Positions 44,602 to 53,447 are shown, counted from the stretch's first letter. The stretch: 64,000 nucleotides of DNA from Ramlibacter sp. (GCA_019635435.1 JAHBZM010000001.1:3162001-3226000), one strand, 5' to 3'. Notes: generated by a model not told the origin, from the sequence alone. Numbers and translations: made by a program.

Positions 44602-45954
44602 ATGACATCGACAGGAGTTCCTTTGGCGCAAGCCGGCGAGCAGGTCAGCGAGATCGGCGCCACGCAAGTCGTTGACCACTTGCAGACGGGACGGCTGGGC
44701 CTGCGTGACTACATCAACGGCATGCACCAGCACACCGAGTCGGTGGAACCCGCGGTCAAGGCATTTGCCCATTACGACCGGCAGACCGTGGACCTGCAGG
44801 TCGAACGGCTGGACGCGGCCAGACATGCGGGCGTGGCATTGCCGCGCCTGTTTGGCCTTCCCGTGGCGATCAAGGACAACATCGACACGGCGGACTACCC
44901 GACCGAATACGGCCATCGCGGCAGCCGCGGGCGCACACCGAGCGTGGATGCCCTGCTGGTCCACAAGCTGAGGCAGGCGGGCGCCGTGATCTGGGCCAAG
45001 TCACGCACCACCGAACTGGCCTACATGCACCCCACGGTGACCGAGAACCCGCGCGCCCCCGGGCACACCCCCGGCGGTTCGTCCAGCGGCTCGGCGGCGG
45101 CGGTGGCCAGTGGCCTCGTGCCCGCGGCCGTGGGAACACAGACCAACGGGTCCGTGATCCGGCCGGCATCGTTCTGTGGCGTCTACGGCTACAAGCCCTC
45201 GCGTGGCCTGATCTTCAACGGCGGCATTCTCAAATGCGCGCCCTCGCTCGACCAGGTCGGGGTGTTCGCGCGCTGCGTGCCGGACCTGGCGGCCGTGGCC
45301 GAAGTCCTGGTTGGCGGGCACCAGCTCGAGTCCGGGCAACTGGTCTTTCCCATGAACCTGCGCGAGGTCTGCGAGGAAGAGCCGCCCCTGCCACCGCGCC
45401 TGATGTTCGCGCGCACCCCCTTCTGGGAGCGCCTTGACCCGCGATCGCAGGTGGCGTTTGATGCCCTGCTGGACGAACTCAAGGACTGCATGGTCGACAA
45501 CGACCTGCCCGCCTCCGTGGCCCAGGCCGTGCCATGGCTCAAAACCGTGATGGAGGCCGAGATGGCACTTCATCTCAAGCCGCTGGTTGAATCAGATGCC
45601 AATGCCAGCGAAGTTTCACGGGCCGTGATCGACCGCGGCAACCGCATCCTGGCGGGCGACTATCTGCGCGCGCTGGAACGCATGCACGCAGCGGCTGCGG
45701 GGTTCGGCGAGTACTTCGATCACTTTGACGCCATCGTCACGCCGGCCACCCTGGGGCCACCCCCCAGCGGCCTGGCCAGCACCGGCGACCCCCTCATGAG
45801 CACGCTGTGGACCTTTGCCGGCCTGCCCTGCATCTCCCTGCCCCTGTTGCAGACCGAGGATGGCCTGCCCATTGGCGTGCAACTGGTGGGCGCCAGCCGT
45901 GGCGATGCGCGGTTGCTGCGCACCGCGCGCTGGCTTGCACAGCGATTCAACTGA
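44602..45954 (+). CDS. amidase (amidase signature family)
   Basis: 450-residue hydrolase with the Ser-cisSer-Lys triad: Lys in LPVAIKDNIDTAD (near 92), and GHTPGGSSSGSAAAVASG with the cis-Ser and nucleophile Ser region (near 155-172). It converts an amide to acid plus ammonia or an amine. It lies 21 bases after dctM in the same direction, so it probably processes the imported substrate or its product. No signal peptide. Aryl- versus alkyl-amide specificity cannot be told. Confidence 0.92.
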   Translation: MTSTGVPLAQAGEQVSEIGATQVVDHLQTGRLGLRDYINGMHQHTESVEPAVKAFAHYDRQTVDLQVERLDAARHAGVALPRLFGLPVAIKDNIDTADYPTEYGHRGSRGRTPSVDALLVHKLRQAGAVIWAKSRTTELAYMHPTVTENPRAPGHTPGGSSSGSAAAVASGLVPAAVGTQTNGSVIRPASFCGVYGYKPSRGLIFNGGILKCAPSLDQVGVFARCVPDLAAVAEVLVGGHQLESGQLVFPMNLREVCEEEPPLPPRLMFARTPFWERLDPRSQVAFDALLDELKDCMVDNDLPASVAQAVPWLKTVMEAEMALHLKPLVESDANASEVSRAVIDRGNRILAGDYLRALERMHAAAAGFGEYFDHFDAIVTPATLGPPPSGLASTGDPLMSTLWTFAGLPCISLPLLQTEDGLPIGVQLVGASRGDARLLRTARWLAQRFN

Positions 45955-45990
45955 CTGCCCGATTCACCCGCCAGCCGACCAGGAGCGACC

Positions 45991-46149
45991 ATGAAAAAGC
46001 GCATCATCAAACTGTTTGCCCTGCTGTTGCTGGTCCTGTTTTTTGTCCCGTACGTCCTCAAGGTCCAGCAATGGGACCTGATCGTTCTGCTGATCGCCGG
46101 CCTTGCGCTGCCTGCCTGCGATTTCCTCACTTCGGGCAACGAGGACTGA
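45991..46149 (+). CDS. small membrane protein, 52 residues
   Basis: A short reading frame from ATG 45991 to TGA 46149 with an AGGAG ribosome site 6 bases upstream. It encodes MKKRIIKLFALLLLVLFF and, after VPYVLKVQQWD, a second hydrophobic stretch LIVLLIAGLALP, ending in an acidic DFLTSGNED: a two-helix inner-membrane hairpin. It lies 36 bases after the amidase gene. Function unknown; the good ribosome site and the clean helix-turn-helix membrane layout argue that it is real. Confidence 0.72.
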   Translation: MKKRIIKLFALLLLVLFFVPYVLKVQQWDLIVLLIAGLALPACDFLTSGNED

Positions 46150-46314
46150 ACGCCCCCGTGACGTCATCCGCCAGCGCCTACACCGGTGTCAGCCGGCGCT
46201 GACGCGGCCCGTAGGCGGCCATCCTTTTTGGCGCGAAAGCCGCGCAATCACCCCACGGCGCGTTTGGGAACCGCAATACTCGGCTTCTCGATTTCATTTA
46301 CTCAAGGAGCCAGA

Positions 46315-46677
46315 ATGAACAAGACCTCCAGCGTCCTGCAACGCCTGTCCATGATCCTCGCCGTGACGGCCGCGGCCTATGGCCTGCCGGCCCACGCGGC
46401 CACCGCCTCCGTCAACGCCGAAGCCAGTGTCTCGGGGAACACCACGTCCACCGTCGGCGAAAAAATCGACAAGGGCATTGATGCCACCAAGCGGGTCGGC
46501 AAGAAGACCGTCGAGCTGACCAAGGATGCGGGCCATGCCGTGGCCAACACAGGCAAGAAGGCCGCCAAGGTGACCCGGCAAACGGGCGAGAAAATCGCCG
46601 AGAAAATCCCCGGCACGGATGCCAACACCCAGGTGAAGGCCGAGGCCGCCGCACAAGCCGCGGTGAAGCAGCAATAA
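46315..46677 (+). CDS. secreted Lys/Ala-rich small protein of unknown function
   Basis: 120 residues from ATG 46315 (CAAGGAG upstream): signal peptide with AYGLPAHAAT, then a mature part built of amphipathic repeats such as KIDKGIDATKRVGKK, KDAGHAVANTGKKAAK and KIAEKIPGTDAN, highly basic and lacking Cys and Trp. It resembles late-embryogenesis-abundant or histone-H1-like low-complexity proteins. A strong terminator follows 37 bases after its stop. The longer in-frame start at 46186 would lack a signal peptide at the N-terminus and is rejected. Confidence 0.8.
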   Translation: MNKTSSVLQRLSMILAVTAAAYGLPAHAATASVNAEASVSGNTTSTVGEKIDKGIDATKRVGKKTVELTKDAGHAVANTGKKAAKVTRQTGEKIAEKIPGTDANTQVKAEAAAQAAVKQQ

Positions 46678-46714
46678 AGCTGAAGAGCCCGTGAACCCGG
46701 GCCTGCCCGGAAAA

Positions 46715-46742
46715 GCAAAACGCCCCGTGAGGGGCGTTTTGC
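46715..46742 (+). terminator. bidirectional intrinsic terminator
   Basis: GCAAAACGCCCC-GTGA-GGGGCGTTTTGC, a perfect 12-bp stem with A and T tracts on both sides, between the Lys/Ala-rich protein gene (plus) and tRNA-Ser (minus). It can end transcription from both. Confidence 0.9.
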
Positions 46743-46750
46743 ATTGCTAC

Positions 46751-46843
46751 TGGCGGAAACGGAGGGATTCGAACCCTCGATGAGGCTCTACACCCCATAC
46801 TCCCTTAGCAGGGGAGCACCTTCGGCCACTCGGTCACGTTTCC
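46751..46843 (-). tRNA. tRNA-Ser (GCU)
   Basis: The minus strand from 46843 reads GGAAACGTGACCGAGTGG, anticodon GCT in CCCTGCTAAGGG, a long variable arm, GGTTCGAATCC T-arm and CCGTTTCC acceptor followed by G and an encoded CCA. Class II structure with fully paired acceptor stem. Confidence 0.96.
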
Positions 46844-46877
46844 AGTGGGCGCATTATCTCACGACTGCGCGGCAAAA

Positions 46878-48146
46878 TCACCCCGCGGGCTGATCAAGGT
46901 CAAAGGCCTTGTGCAGCGCCCGCACCGCGAGTTCCATGTACTTCTCATCGATCACCACCGAGGTCTTGATTTCGCTGGTGGAGATCATCTGGATGTTGAT
47001 GCCCTCCTCGCTCAGCGCGCGGAACATCTTGCTCGCAATGCCGACGTGGCTGCGCATGCCGATGCCCACGATGCTGACCTTGCAGATCTTGGTATCGCCT
47101 TCCAGGATGTCGGTGCCCAGCGTCGGCAGGACGGTGCTCTTGAGCAGGTCGATGGTGCGCGCGTAGTCGTTGCGGTGGACCGTGAAGCTGAAGTCGGTCT
47201 TGCCGTCCTTGGAGATGTTCTGGATGATGACATCAACCTCGATGTTGGCATCGGCCACGGCGCCCAGGATGTTGTAGGCAATGCCCGGCTTGTCGGGCAC
47301 GCCCAGGATGGACACCTTGGCCTCGTCGCGGTTGAACGCGATGCCGGATACGACAGCTTGTTCCATTTGTTCGTCTTCCTCAAAAGTGATCAAGGTGCCG
47401 GAGCCGGCCTCTTCGTTGATGTCGATGTCCCAAGGCGTGAAGCTGGACAGCACGCGCAGCTTCACCTTGTACTTGCCGGCAAACTCAACCGACCGGATCT
47501 GCAGGACCTTGGAGCCCATGGAGGCCATCTCCAGCATCTCCTCGAAGCTCACGGTATGCAGGCGCCGGGCCTCGGGCACCACCCGCGGGTCGGTGGTGTA
47601 CACGCCATCCACGTCGGTGAAGATCAGGCATTCGTCGGCCTTCATGGCCGCCGCCACGGCCACGGCGGACGTATCGCTGCCGCCACGGCCCAGCGTGGTG
47701 ATGTTGCCCGCGTCGTCCATGCCCTGGAAGCCCGTGACGATGACCACCTTGCCGCTGGCCAGGTCGGCGCGCACCTTGCGGTCATCGATCGATTCGATGC
47801 GGGCCTTGGTGTAGGCGTTGTTGGTCCTGATGGGCACCTGCCAGCCCGCGTAGCTGACCGACGGCATGCCCTCGGCCTGCAGCGCGATGGCCAGCAATGC
47901 GCTGGACGCCTGTTCACCCGTGGCGGCCAGCATGTCCAGTTCGCGCGCCATCGCATCGGTGTGCCTGGCCGGCGCGAGTTCCTTGGCCAGGCCAAGGAGC
48001 CGGTTGGTTTCGCCGCTCATGGCGCTGGGAACGACCACCATCTGGTGCCCTGCGCGGGCCCACTTCGCCACGCGCCTGGCCACATTGCGGATGCGCTCGG
48101 TCGAGCCCATCGACGTGCCGCCGTATTTGTGAACAATCAATGCCAT
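46878..48146 (-). CDS. lysC: aspartate kinase
   Basis: Phosphorylates aspartate, the first step of the lysine, methionine and threonine pathway. The 422-residue monofunctional enzyme has VHKYGGTSMGSTERI at the N-terminus, the kinase core with TLGRGGSDTSAVAVAAA, and two C-terminal ACT domains (about 265 onward) for feedback control. The ATG at 48146 (MALIVHKYGG) fits the family; 48164 is possible but unsupported. It lies after tilS on the minus strand; a TATAAT box for it overlaps the tilS stop. Confidence 0.96.
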   Translation of the reverse strand: MALIVHKYGGTSMGSTERIRNVARRVAKWARAGHQMVVVPSAMSGETNRLLGLAKELAPARHTDAMARELDMLAATGEQASSALLAIALQAEGMPSVSYAGWQVPIRTNNAYTKARIESIDDRKVRADLASGKVVIVTGFQGMDDAGNITTLGRGGSDTSAVAVAAAMKADECLIFTDVDGVYTTDPRVVPEARRLHTVSFEEMLEMASMGSKVLQIRSVEFAGKYKVKLRVLSSFTPWDIDINEEAGSGTLITFEEDEQMEQAVVSGIAFNRDEAKVSILGVPDKPGIAYNILGAVADANIEVDVIIQNISKDGKTDFSFTVHRNDYARTIDLLKSTVLPTLGTDILEGDTKICKVSIVGIGMRSHVGIASKMFRALSEEGINIQMISTSEIKTSVVIDEKYMELAVRALHKAFDLDQPAG

Positions 48147-48222
48147 TGGAATGGGAACCTGCAAAAAGCGAGGAGCTGGGTGACCACCACCGGACCAGGG
48201 CCCGCGCGGCGCAAAGCCTTGA

Positions 48223-48228
48223 ATTATA
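48223..48228 (-). promoter_or_regulatory. TATAAT -10 element upstream of lysC
   Basis: A perfect TATAAT on the minus strand, 76 bases before the lysC start, overlapping the TAA stop of tilS. I see no good -35, so this is a partial promoter call. Confidence 0.4.
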
Positions 48229-49204
48229 ACGGGGCGACAAACCGCAGCCGTGCCCCGTCCCTCACCACGAAACCCGAGCCGACCTTGATCCGGATCTGGT
48301 GCCCGCGGGTGCTGCAGGCCTGGATCTGGCTCAACAGTTCCTCCAGCTGGACCGCTGACGGCGCCGTCGCATGCGTCTGGCGCAACCAGTACCGCAGCGC
48401 ATTGGCCTGGCGGGGCTGGCTCAGGGCCTGCAGCGCCTTGATGGAAGGCGGCTGCCCGGCCAGGGCGAGGTCGGCCACGGCGAGCTCATCCAGCAACTGC
48501 TGGGCCTGCGCCGCATGGCGCGCGGAACGGTTGAAAGTGGCGCGAAACCCGGGAAACACTTTTTGCAGCGCTGGCAACAGCCCATGGCGGATCCGGTTTC
48601 GGGTCAGCGCCGTGTCCTGATTGGTCGGGTCTTCGACCCAGGCGGCCTCGCGGTGGGCCAGCCAGCGCCGGATGTCGGGGCCGCTGACCGCCAGCAAGGG
48701 CCGCCCGAAGCACATGCCATGGCGTTCAAATGCCGCGGGCATGGCCGACAGGCCGGGCAAGCCGGCGCCACGGCTGAGCGCCAGCAGCACGGTTTCCACC
48801 TGATCGTCCGCATGCTGCGCCAGCAGCACGCAGCGGGCGTTTCGACGCAGGGCGGCGATGGCGAGCGCCTCATAGCGGGCCACGCGGGCCGCGCTTTCCG
48901 GGCTCTCGCCCGGCGCAGGGCGCGCGTCCACGTGAACAAGTTCCAGCGGCACCGCCAGGCCGGCGCACACCGATTCGCAATGGCTGGCGAAAAGGTCCGC
49001 GGCCGGTTGCAGGCCGTGGTGAACATGGATGGCGCTGATGTGCCCGGGCCAGCGCTCGGCGCAGGCCAGCAGCAGTGCAGTGGAATCGGCGCCGCCGCTG
49101 AACGCCACGGCCATGGGCAGGCTGGCAGGCCATGCGGCCAGGGCCTGCGTCACCGGATCGAGGGACTCAGCGGCTGTCGGCCTTGGTGTCGTTGAACCGG
49201 CCAT
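48224..49204 (-). CDS. tilS: tRNA(Ile)-lysidine synthase
   Basis: Modifies C34 of tRNA-Ile(CAU) to lysidine, which is essential for AUA decoding. The 326-residue protein has the PP-loop AVAFSGGADSTALL (near 33-46), the conserved HVHHGLQ and WVEDPTNQDTALTRNRIRH region. It is shorter than Escherichia coli TilS and has little of the C-terminal domain, as in other betaproteobacteria. The ATG at 49204 overlaps the end of accA by 38 bases on the same strand; a later start is possible. Confidence 0.92.
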   Translation of the reverse strand: MAGSTTPRPTAAESLDPVTQALAAWPASLPMAVAFSGGADSTALLLACAERWPGHISAIHVHHGLQPAADLFASHCESVCAGLAVPLELVHVDARPAPGESPESAARVARYEALAIAALRRNARCVLLAQHADDQVETVLLALSRGAGLPGLSAMPAAFERHGMCFGRPLLAVSGPDIRRWLAHREAAWVEDPTNQDTALTRNRIRHGLLPALQKVFPGFRATFNRSARHAAQAQQLLDELAVADLALAGQPPSIKALQALSQPRQANALRYWLRQTHATAPSAVQLEELLSQIQACSTRGHQIRIKVGSGFVVRDGARLRFVAPL

Positions 49205-50144
49205 AGCCTTGCAGCCGCTCGTAGCGCCGGTCGAGCAGTTCGCGAACCTTCAGGTCACCGACCTGGCGGAAGGCATCATTGAGGGCCCGCTTGAGGAACG
49301 CCGACATCTGGCGATGGTCGCGGTGGGCGCCGCCCACGGGTTCGTTGACGATCTTGTCGACAAGCCCCAGCGCCTTGAGACGGTGCGCCGTGATGCCCAG
49401 CGCCTCGGCCGCGTCCTGCGCCCGGTCCGACGTCTTCCACAGGATGGACGCGCAGCCTTCGGGGCTGATCACCGAGTAGATGGAGTACTGCAGCATCACC
49501 ACCTGGTCGCCCACCGAGATTGCCAGCGCGCCGCCCGAGCCGCCCTCGCCAATGATGGTGGTGATGATCGGCACCTCGAGCTGCGCCATCTCGAAAATGT
49601 TGCGGCCGATGGCCTCGGACTGGCCGCGCTCCTCGGCCTCGATGCCGGGGTAGGCGCCCGGCGTGTCGACAAAGGTGAACACCGGCAGCTTGAACTTCTC
49701 GGCGGTCTTCATGAGCCGAAGCGCCTTGCGGTAGCCCTCGGGCTTGCTCATGCCAAAGTTGCGCAGGCCGCGTTCCCGGGTGTCGCGCCCCTTCTGGTGT
49801 CCGACCACCATGCAGGCCGTGCCGTTGAACCGTGCCAAGCCCCCGACGATGCTCAGGTCATCGGCAAAATGGCGGTCGCCATGAAGCTCGACAAAATCCG
49901 TGAAGATTTCGTTGACGTAGTCCAGCGTGTAGGGCCGCTCGGGGTGGCGCGCGATCTTGGTGATCTGCCACGGCGTCAGGTCGCTGTAGATGTCCTTGGT
50001 GAGTTGCTGGCTCTTCTTGCTGAGCTGGTCGATTTCTTCAGAGATGTCCACCGCCGATTCGGTTTGCACATATCGCAGCTCCTCGATCTTGGTTTCGAGT
50101 TCCGCGATCGGTTGCTCGAAATCCAGAAATGTCTTCTTTGCCAA
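49167..50144 (-). CDS. accA: acetyl-CoA carboxylase carboxyltransferase subunit alpha
   Basis: Part of the malonyl-CoA-forming complex of fatty acid synthesis. The 325-residue protein contains KTFLDFEQPIAELETKI, VGHQKGRDTRER, TPGAYPGIEAEERGQ and GEGGSGGALAI. I place the start at a TTG (50144) with AAGGAG 7 bases upstream, because the following residues AKKTFLDFEQ are the family N-terminus and no ATG fits. The longer reading frame to 50288 runs back into the next gene. It follows the glycosylase gene by 49 bases and overlaps tilS. Confidence 0.94.
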   Translation of the reverse strand: MAKKTFLDFEQPIAELETKIEELRYVQTESAVDISEEIDQLSKKSQQLTKDIYSDLTPWQITKIARHPERPYTLDYVNEIFTDFVELHGDRHFADDLSIVGGLARFNGTACMVVGHQKGRDTRERGLRNFGMSKPEGYRKALRLMKTAEKFKLPVFTFVDTPGAYPGIEAEERGQSEAIGRNIFEMAQLEVPIITTIIGEGGSGGALAISVGDQVVMLQYSIYSVISPEGCASILWKTSDRAQDAAEALGITAHRLKALGLVDKIVNEPVGGAHRDHRQMSAFLKRALNDAFRQVGDLKVRELLDRRYERLQGYGRFNDTKADSR

Positions 50145-50193
50145 GGTTGGACTCCTTGTTGGTTGGCCTGTGCCCTGCCCCACGTTGCCGGTT

Positions 50194-50856
50194 TCAGTAC
50201 GCCACGGGCAGCGGATCCAGCGAGCGCCAAATATACCAAGTTGCGACACTGCGATACGGTGCCCAGGCATCGGCCACCTCACGGGCATCGCTTCGGCTCA
50301 CGGGATCGCCGGAGAAATAGCTCTGGCTGATGCCGGCGATCAGGCCCACATCGTCCAGCGGCAGGACATTGGGCCGCATCAGGTGGAAGATCAGGAACAT
50401 CTCCGCGGTCCAGCGGCCAATGCCGCGGATGCCGACCAGTTCCGTAATGATGGCCTCGTCATCCATGGCGGCCCAGGAAGCGGCATCGATGGCGCCCGAG
50501 TCGAAATGCAGCGCCAGGTCCACCAGGTATTCGATCTTGCGCGCGCTCAGGCCGGCCGCCCGCATGTCATCAACCTTGAGCTTGAGCACACTCGCGGGCG
50601 CCAGCGTGCGCGACAGTTGGGTGAAGCGGTCCCACACCGTCTGCGCAGCCTTCACGGAAATCTGCTGACCGACGATGCTGCGCGCCAGCGTGGTGAAGGC
50701 GTCACCGCGCGACTGCAGGCAGGCATCTCCAAACTGCGGGATCAGGCGCTTCATCACCCGGTCCTTTCTGGCCAGATGGCGGCAAGCTTCCTCCCAATAG
50801 ACCGGCGTCGTGACCTGCACCACCGCAGCCGGCGGCGGCTTGCGCGCGGTGCTCAC
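50194..50856 (-). CDS. DNA-3-methyladenine glycosylase II (AlkA-like, HhH-GPD)
   Basis: 220-residue base-excision repair enzyme with the helix-hairpin-helix VGIRGIGRWTAEMF (near 140) and the catalytic Asp in LPLDDVGL. It lacks the AlkA N-terminal domain and resembles the short betaproteobacterial form. Its start overlaps the end of cysS by 4 bases. Confidence 0.9.
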   Translation of the reverse strand: MSTARKPPPAAVVQVTTPVYWEEACRHLARKDRVMKRLIPQFGDACLQSRGDAFTTLARSIVGQQISVKAAQTVWDRFTQLSRTLAPASVLKLKVDDMRAAGLSARKIEYLVDLALHFDSGAIDAASWAAMDDEAIITELVGIRGIGRWTAEMFLIFHLMRPNVLPLDDVGLIAGISQSYFSGDPVSRSDAREVADAWAPYRSVATWYIWRSLDPLPVAY

Positions 50857-52229
50857 GCAGCGGCCTCCCAGGTGGTCCCGGAGGCCGAATCCTTGAGCAC
50901 AATGCCCTTGGACAGCAGTTCATCGCGAATGCGGTCCGCCTCGGCAAAATCCCGGGCCTTCTTGGCTGCCGCTCGGGCCTCGATCCGTTGCTGGATGGCC
51001 GCCTCGTCCAGGCCCGCGCCGGCCTGCAGAAAGGCCCTGGGGTCTCCCTGCAGCAGGCCCAGCACGCCGCCCAGCGCCTTGAGCAGGCCGCTTGCCGCGC
51101 CCGAACGGGTCCGGTTGACCTCGGCGGCCAGCTCGAACAGCACGGCCACGGCCTCAGGGGTGCCAAAGTCCGTGTCCATCGCCGTCTTGAACCGGCTCGC
51201 GAAGGGGTTCGTCCAGTCGACGGTCACCTCGTCGGGCGTCACCGTTTCGAGGGCCGTGTAAAGGCGCTTCAGGGCACCGCGCGCGTCGTCCAGATGCACG
51301 TCGCTGTAGTTGAGCGGGCTGCGGTAATGCGCGCGCACGATGAAGAAACGGATGGTCTCGGCATCGAACCTCTGCAGGACCTCGCGAATGGTGAAGAAAT
51401 TGCCCAGGCTCTTGGACATCTTCTCGTTGTCGATGTTCACAAAGCCGTTGTGCATCCAGTAGCGCGCCAGCGGCACGCCATGGGCTCCCTCGCTCTGGGC
51501 AATTTCGTTTTCGTGGTGCGGAAACTGCAGGTCGGCCCCCCCGCCGTGAATGTCGAAGGTCTGCCCCAGGGTCGCGCAGGCCATGGCCGAGCATTCGATG
51601 TGCCAGCCAGGCCGGCCGGGACCCCAGGGGCTGTCCCAACGGGCGTCGTCCGGCTCCGTCGGCTTGGATGATTTCCAAAGCACGAAATCCAGCGGATCGT
51701 CCTTGCCGTCGAGCACGGCCACGCGCTCGCCCGCATGCAATTCGTCCAGTGATTTGCCCGAGAGCTTGCCGTAGCCCGGGAACTTGCGCACCGCGAAGTT
51801 CACATCGCCCGACTCGGCCTGGTAGGCCAGGCCCTTGCCTTCGAGCGTCCGCACGATGGACAGCATCTGGGGCACGTAATCGGTGGCGCGCGGGTCTTGC
51901 GTGGGCCGCTCGATCCCCAGGGCATCAAAGTCGCGGTACATCTCGTCGATCATGCGCGCGGTCAGGGCGCGGATGCTCTCGCCGTTCTCGACAGCACGGC
52001 GGATGATCTTGTCCTCGATGTCGGTGATGTTGCGCACAAAGGTCACCGCCAGGCCCGAGGCCTTGAGCCAGCGCTGGACCAGGTCGAACGCGACATTCGC
52101 GCGCGCATGGCCGATGTGGCACAGGTCATAGACCGTGATGCCGCAGACGTACATGCGGACATGGCCGGGTTCCAGTGGTGAAAAGTCCTCCAGTTCACGC
52201 GACAGCGTGTTGTAGATGCGCAGGCTCAT
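50853..52229 (-). CDS. cysS: cysteinyl-tRNA synthetase
   Basis: Charges tRNA-Cys. About 458 residues with the class I HIGH motif as CHIGHAR, KMSKS as EKMSKSLGN, and the zinc site Cys in MYVCGITVYD and WHIECSAMA. I choose ATG 52229 (MSLRIYNTLSRE), the family N-terminus. ATG codons at 52253 and 52262 are also in frame, and none has a clear ribosome site; a hairpin covers the upstream two. It heads the minus-strand series cysS, glycosylase, accA, tilS. Confidence 0.95.
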   Translation of the reverse strand: MSLRIYNTLSRELEDFSPLEPGHVRMYVCGITVYDLCHIGHARANVAFDLVQRWLKASGLAVTFVRNITDIEDKIIRRAVENGESIRALTARMIDEMYRDFDALGIERPTQDPRATDYVPQMLSIVRTLEGKGLAYQAESGDVNFAVRKFPGYGKLSGKSLDELHAGERVAVLDGKDDPLDFVLWKSSKPTEPDDARWDSPWGPGRPGWHIECSAMACATLGQTFDIHGGGADLQFPHHENEIAQSEGAHGVPLARYWMHNGFVNIDNEKMSKSLGNFFTIREVLQRFDAETIRFFIVRAHYRSPLNYSDVHLDDARGALKRLYTALETVTPDEVTVDWTNPFASRFKTAMDTDFGTPEAVAVLFELAAEVNRTRSGAASGLLKALGGVLGLLQGDPRAFLQAGAGLDEAAIQQRIEARAAAKKARDFAEADRIRDELLSKGIVLKDSASGTTWEAAA

Positions 52230-52246
52230 GGATGGGGTCGGGCCCG

Positions 52247-52267
52247 CGTCCATGGCAAACATGGACG
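52247..52267. promoter_or_regulatory. 8-bp inverted repeat in the cysS leader
   Basis: CGTCCATG (52247-52254), loop GCAAA, CATGGACG (52260-52267). In the cysS mRNA it forms a hairpin just upstream of the chosen start and contains the two alternative upstream AUG codons. Could be an operator or an RNA element. Confidence 0.45.
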
Positions 52268-52336
52268 TGAGCGGAAATCGGCTCTGGTGGGTTGGGTCAG
52301 GGTAGGCTTCAGGGGCGGGAACGATACCCCCTCGGC

Positions 52337-52342
52337 TACAAT
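52337..52342 (+). promoter_or_regulatory. -10 box of the TPR-protein operon
   Basis: GGCTACAATCC contains TACAAT, one base off consensus, 62 bases before the start codon of the TPR-protein gene. The -35 is poor. A GC-rich hairpin AGCCCC...GGGGCT (52358-52373) lies in the leader. Confidence 0.4.
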
Positions 52343-52403
52343 CCAGCGCAGTATATAGCCCCCGTGCCGGGGCTTGTCACATGCGTACGACACAAGAGGT
52401 TTT

Positions 52404-53447
52404 ATGACGCACGCCCGTTCGCCGGTCCCGAAAGCCTTGCGCCTTGTTGCCCTGGCAGCCCTGTTCAGCCTGAATGTTTCGGCGGCCCGTGCCGACGACT
52501 ACGGGGACGTGAACCAGCTGCTGCGTTCCGGAAAGCTCGCCGAGGCCCTCACCAAGGCCGACCAGTATCTGGCGGGCAAGCCGCGCGACCCGCAGATGCG
52601 TTTCCTCAAGGGCGTGATCCAGACCGAGGCCGGCAAACCCGGCGACGCGATCACCACCTTCACCAAGCTGACCGAGGACTACCCCGAACTGCCCGAGCCC
52701 TACAACAACCTTGCCGTGCTGTATGCCGGCCAGAGCCAGTTCGACAAGGCGCGGGCCGCCCTGGAGATGGCGATCCGCACCAATCCCAGCTACGCCACCG
52801 CGCACGAGAACCTTGGCGACGTCTATGCCAAGCTGGCCAGCCAGGCCTACAGCAAGGCGCTGCAGCTGGACAGCAGCAACACCGGCGTGCAGCCCAAGCT
52901 GGCGCTGATCCGCGACCTGTTCGCGCCAGGCGCCAAGGGGCAAAAGCCCGCCGCCCCGGCTCCGGCCCCGGTTGCGGCCGCCGCCGCCCCCGTGGCACCG
53001 CCTGCGGTCGTGGCCAAGGCGCCGTCGCCTGCCCCGTCCGCGGCGGGTCCGGTCACCCCGGCCCCGGCCGCCCCCGCGCCGGCGCCCGCCCCTGCTTCGG
53101 CGGACGCTGCCGCCAGGGACGTCGAGACCGCCGTCAAGGCCTGGGCCGCCGCCTGGGCGGCCAAGGACATGACCGCTTACCTGGCCGCCTACGGCAAGGA
53201 CTTCGACCCCACGGGCAACCAGAGCCGCAAGGACTGGGAAGAAGAGCGACGTTCGCGCATTGTCGGCAAGTCCCACATCACCATCCGCCTCACGGACATG
53301 AGCGTATCGGTCAACGGCAACAAGGCCACGGCCCGGTTCCGCCAGGCCTACAGCGCCGACACCCTGAACATCTCCAGCCGCAAGACCCTGGAGATGGTCA
53401 AGTCCGGCAACAACTGGCTGATCGTCAAGGAATCGACGGGCGGCTGA
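52404..53447 (+). CDS. periplasmic TPR protein with C-terminal NTF2-like domain
   Basis: 347 residues from ATG 52404 (AAGAGG upstream). Signal peptide (AALFSLNVSAARAD), three or four tetratricopeptide repeats (about 35-170; YNNLAVLYAGQSQFDKARAA), a Pro/Ala linker (about 180-240) and a C-terminal NTF2/SnoaL-like domain (VKAWAAAWAAKDMTAYLAAY to NWLIVKESTGG). The next gene, an L,D-transpeptidase, carries a C-terminal domain of the same type, so the two may work on one envelope complex. No catalytic residues seen. Confidence 0.87.
   Translation: MTHARSPVPKALRLVALAALFSLNVSAARADDYGDVNQLLRSGKLAEALTKADQYLAGKPRDPQMRFLKGVIQTEAGKPGDAITTFTKLTEDYPELPEPYNNLAVLYAGQSQFDKARAALEMAIRTNPSYATAHENLGDVYAKLASQAYSKALQLDSSNTGVQPKLALIRDLFAPGAKGQKPAAPAPAPVAAAAAPVAPPAVVAKAPSPAPSAAGPVTPAPAAPAPAPAPASADAAARDVETAVKAWAAAWAAKDMTAYLAAYGKDFDPTGNQSRKDWEEERRSRIVGKSHITIRLTDMSVSVNGNKATARFRQAYSADTLNISSRKTLEMVKSGNNWLIVKESTGG

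Noticed and set aside
50145..50288. Upstream extension of accA to an ATG
   Set aside because: The added residues are not AccA-like and run into the next gene; a TTG with AAGGAG upstream at 50144 gives the family N-terminus.
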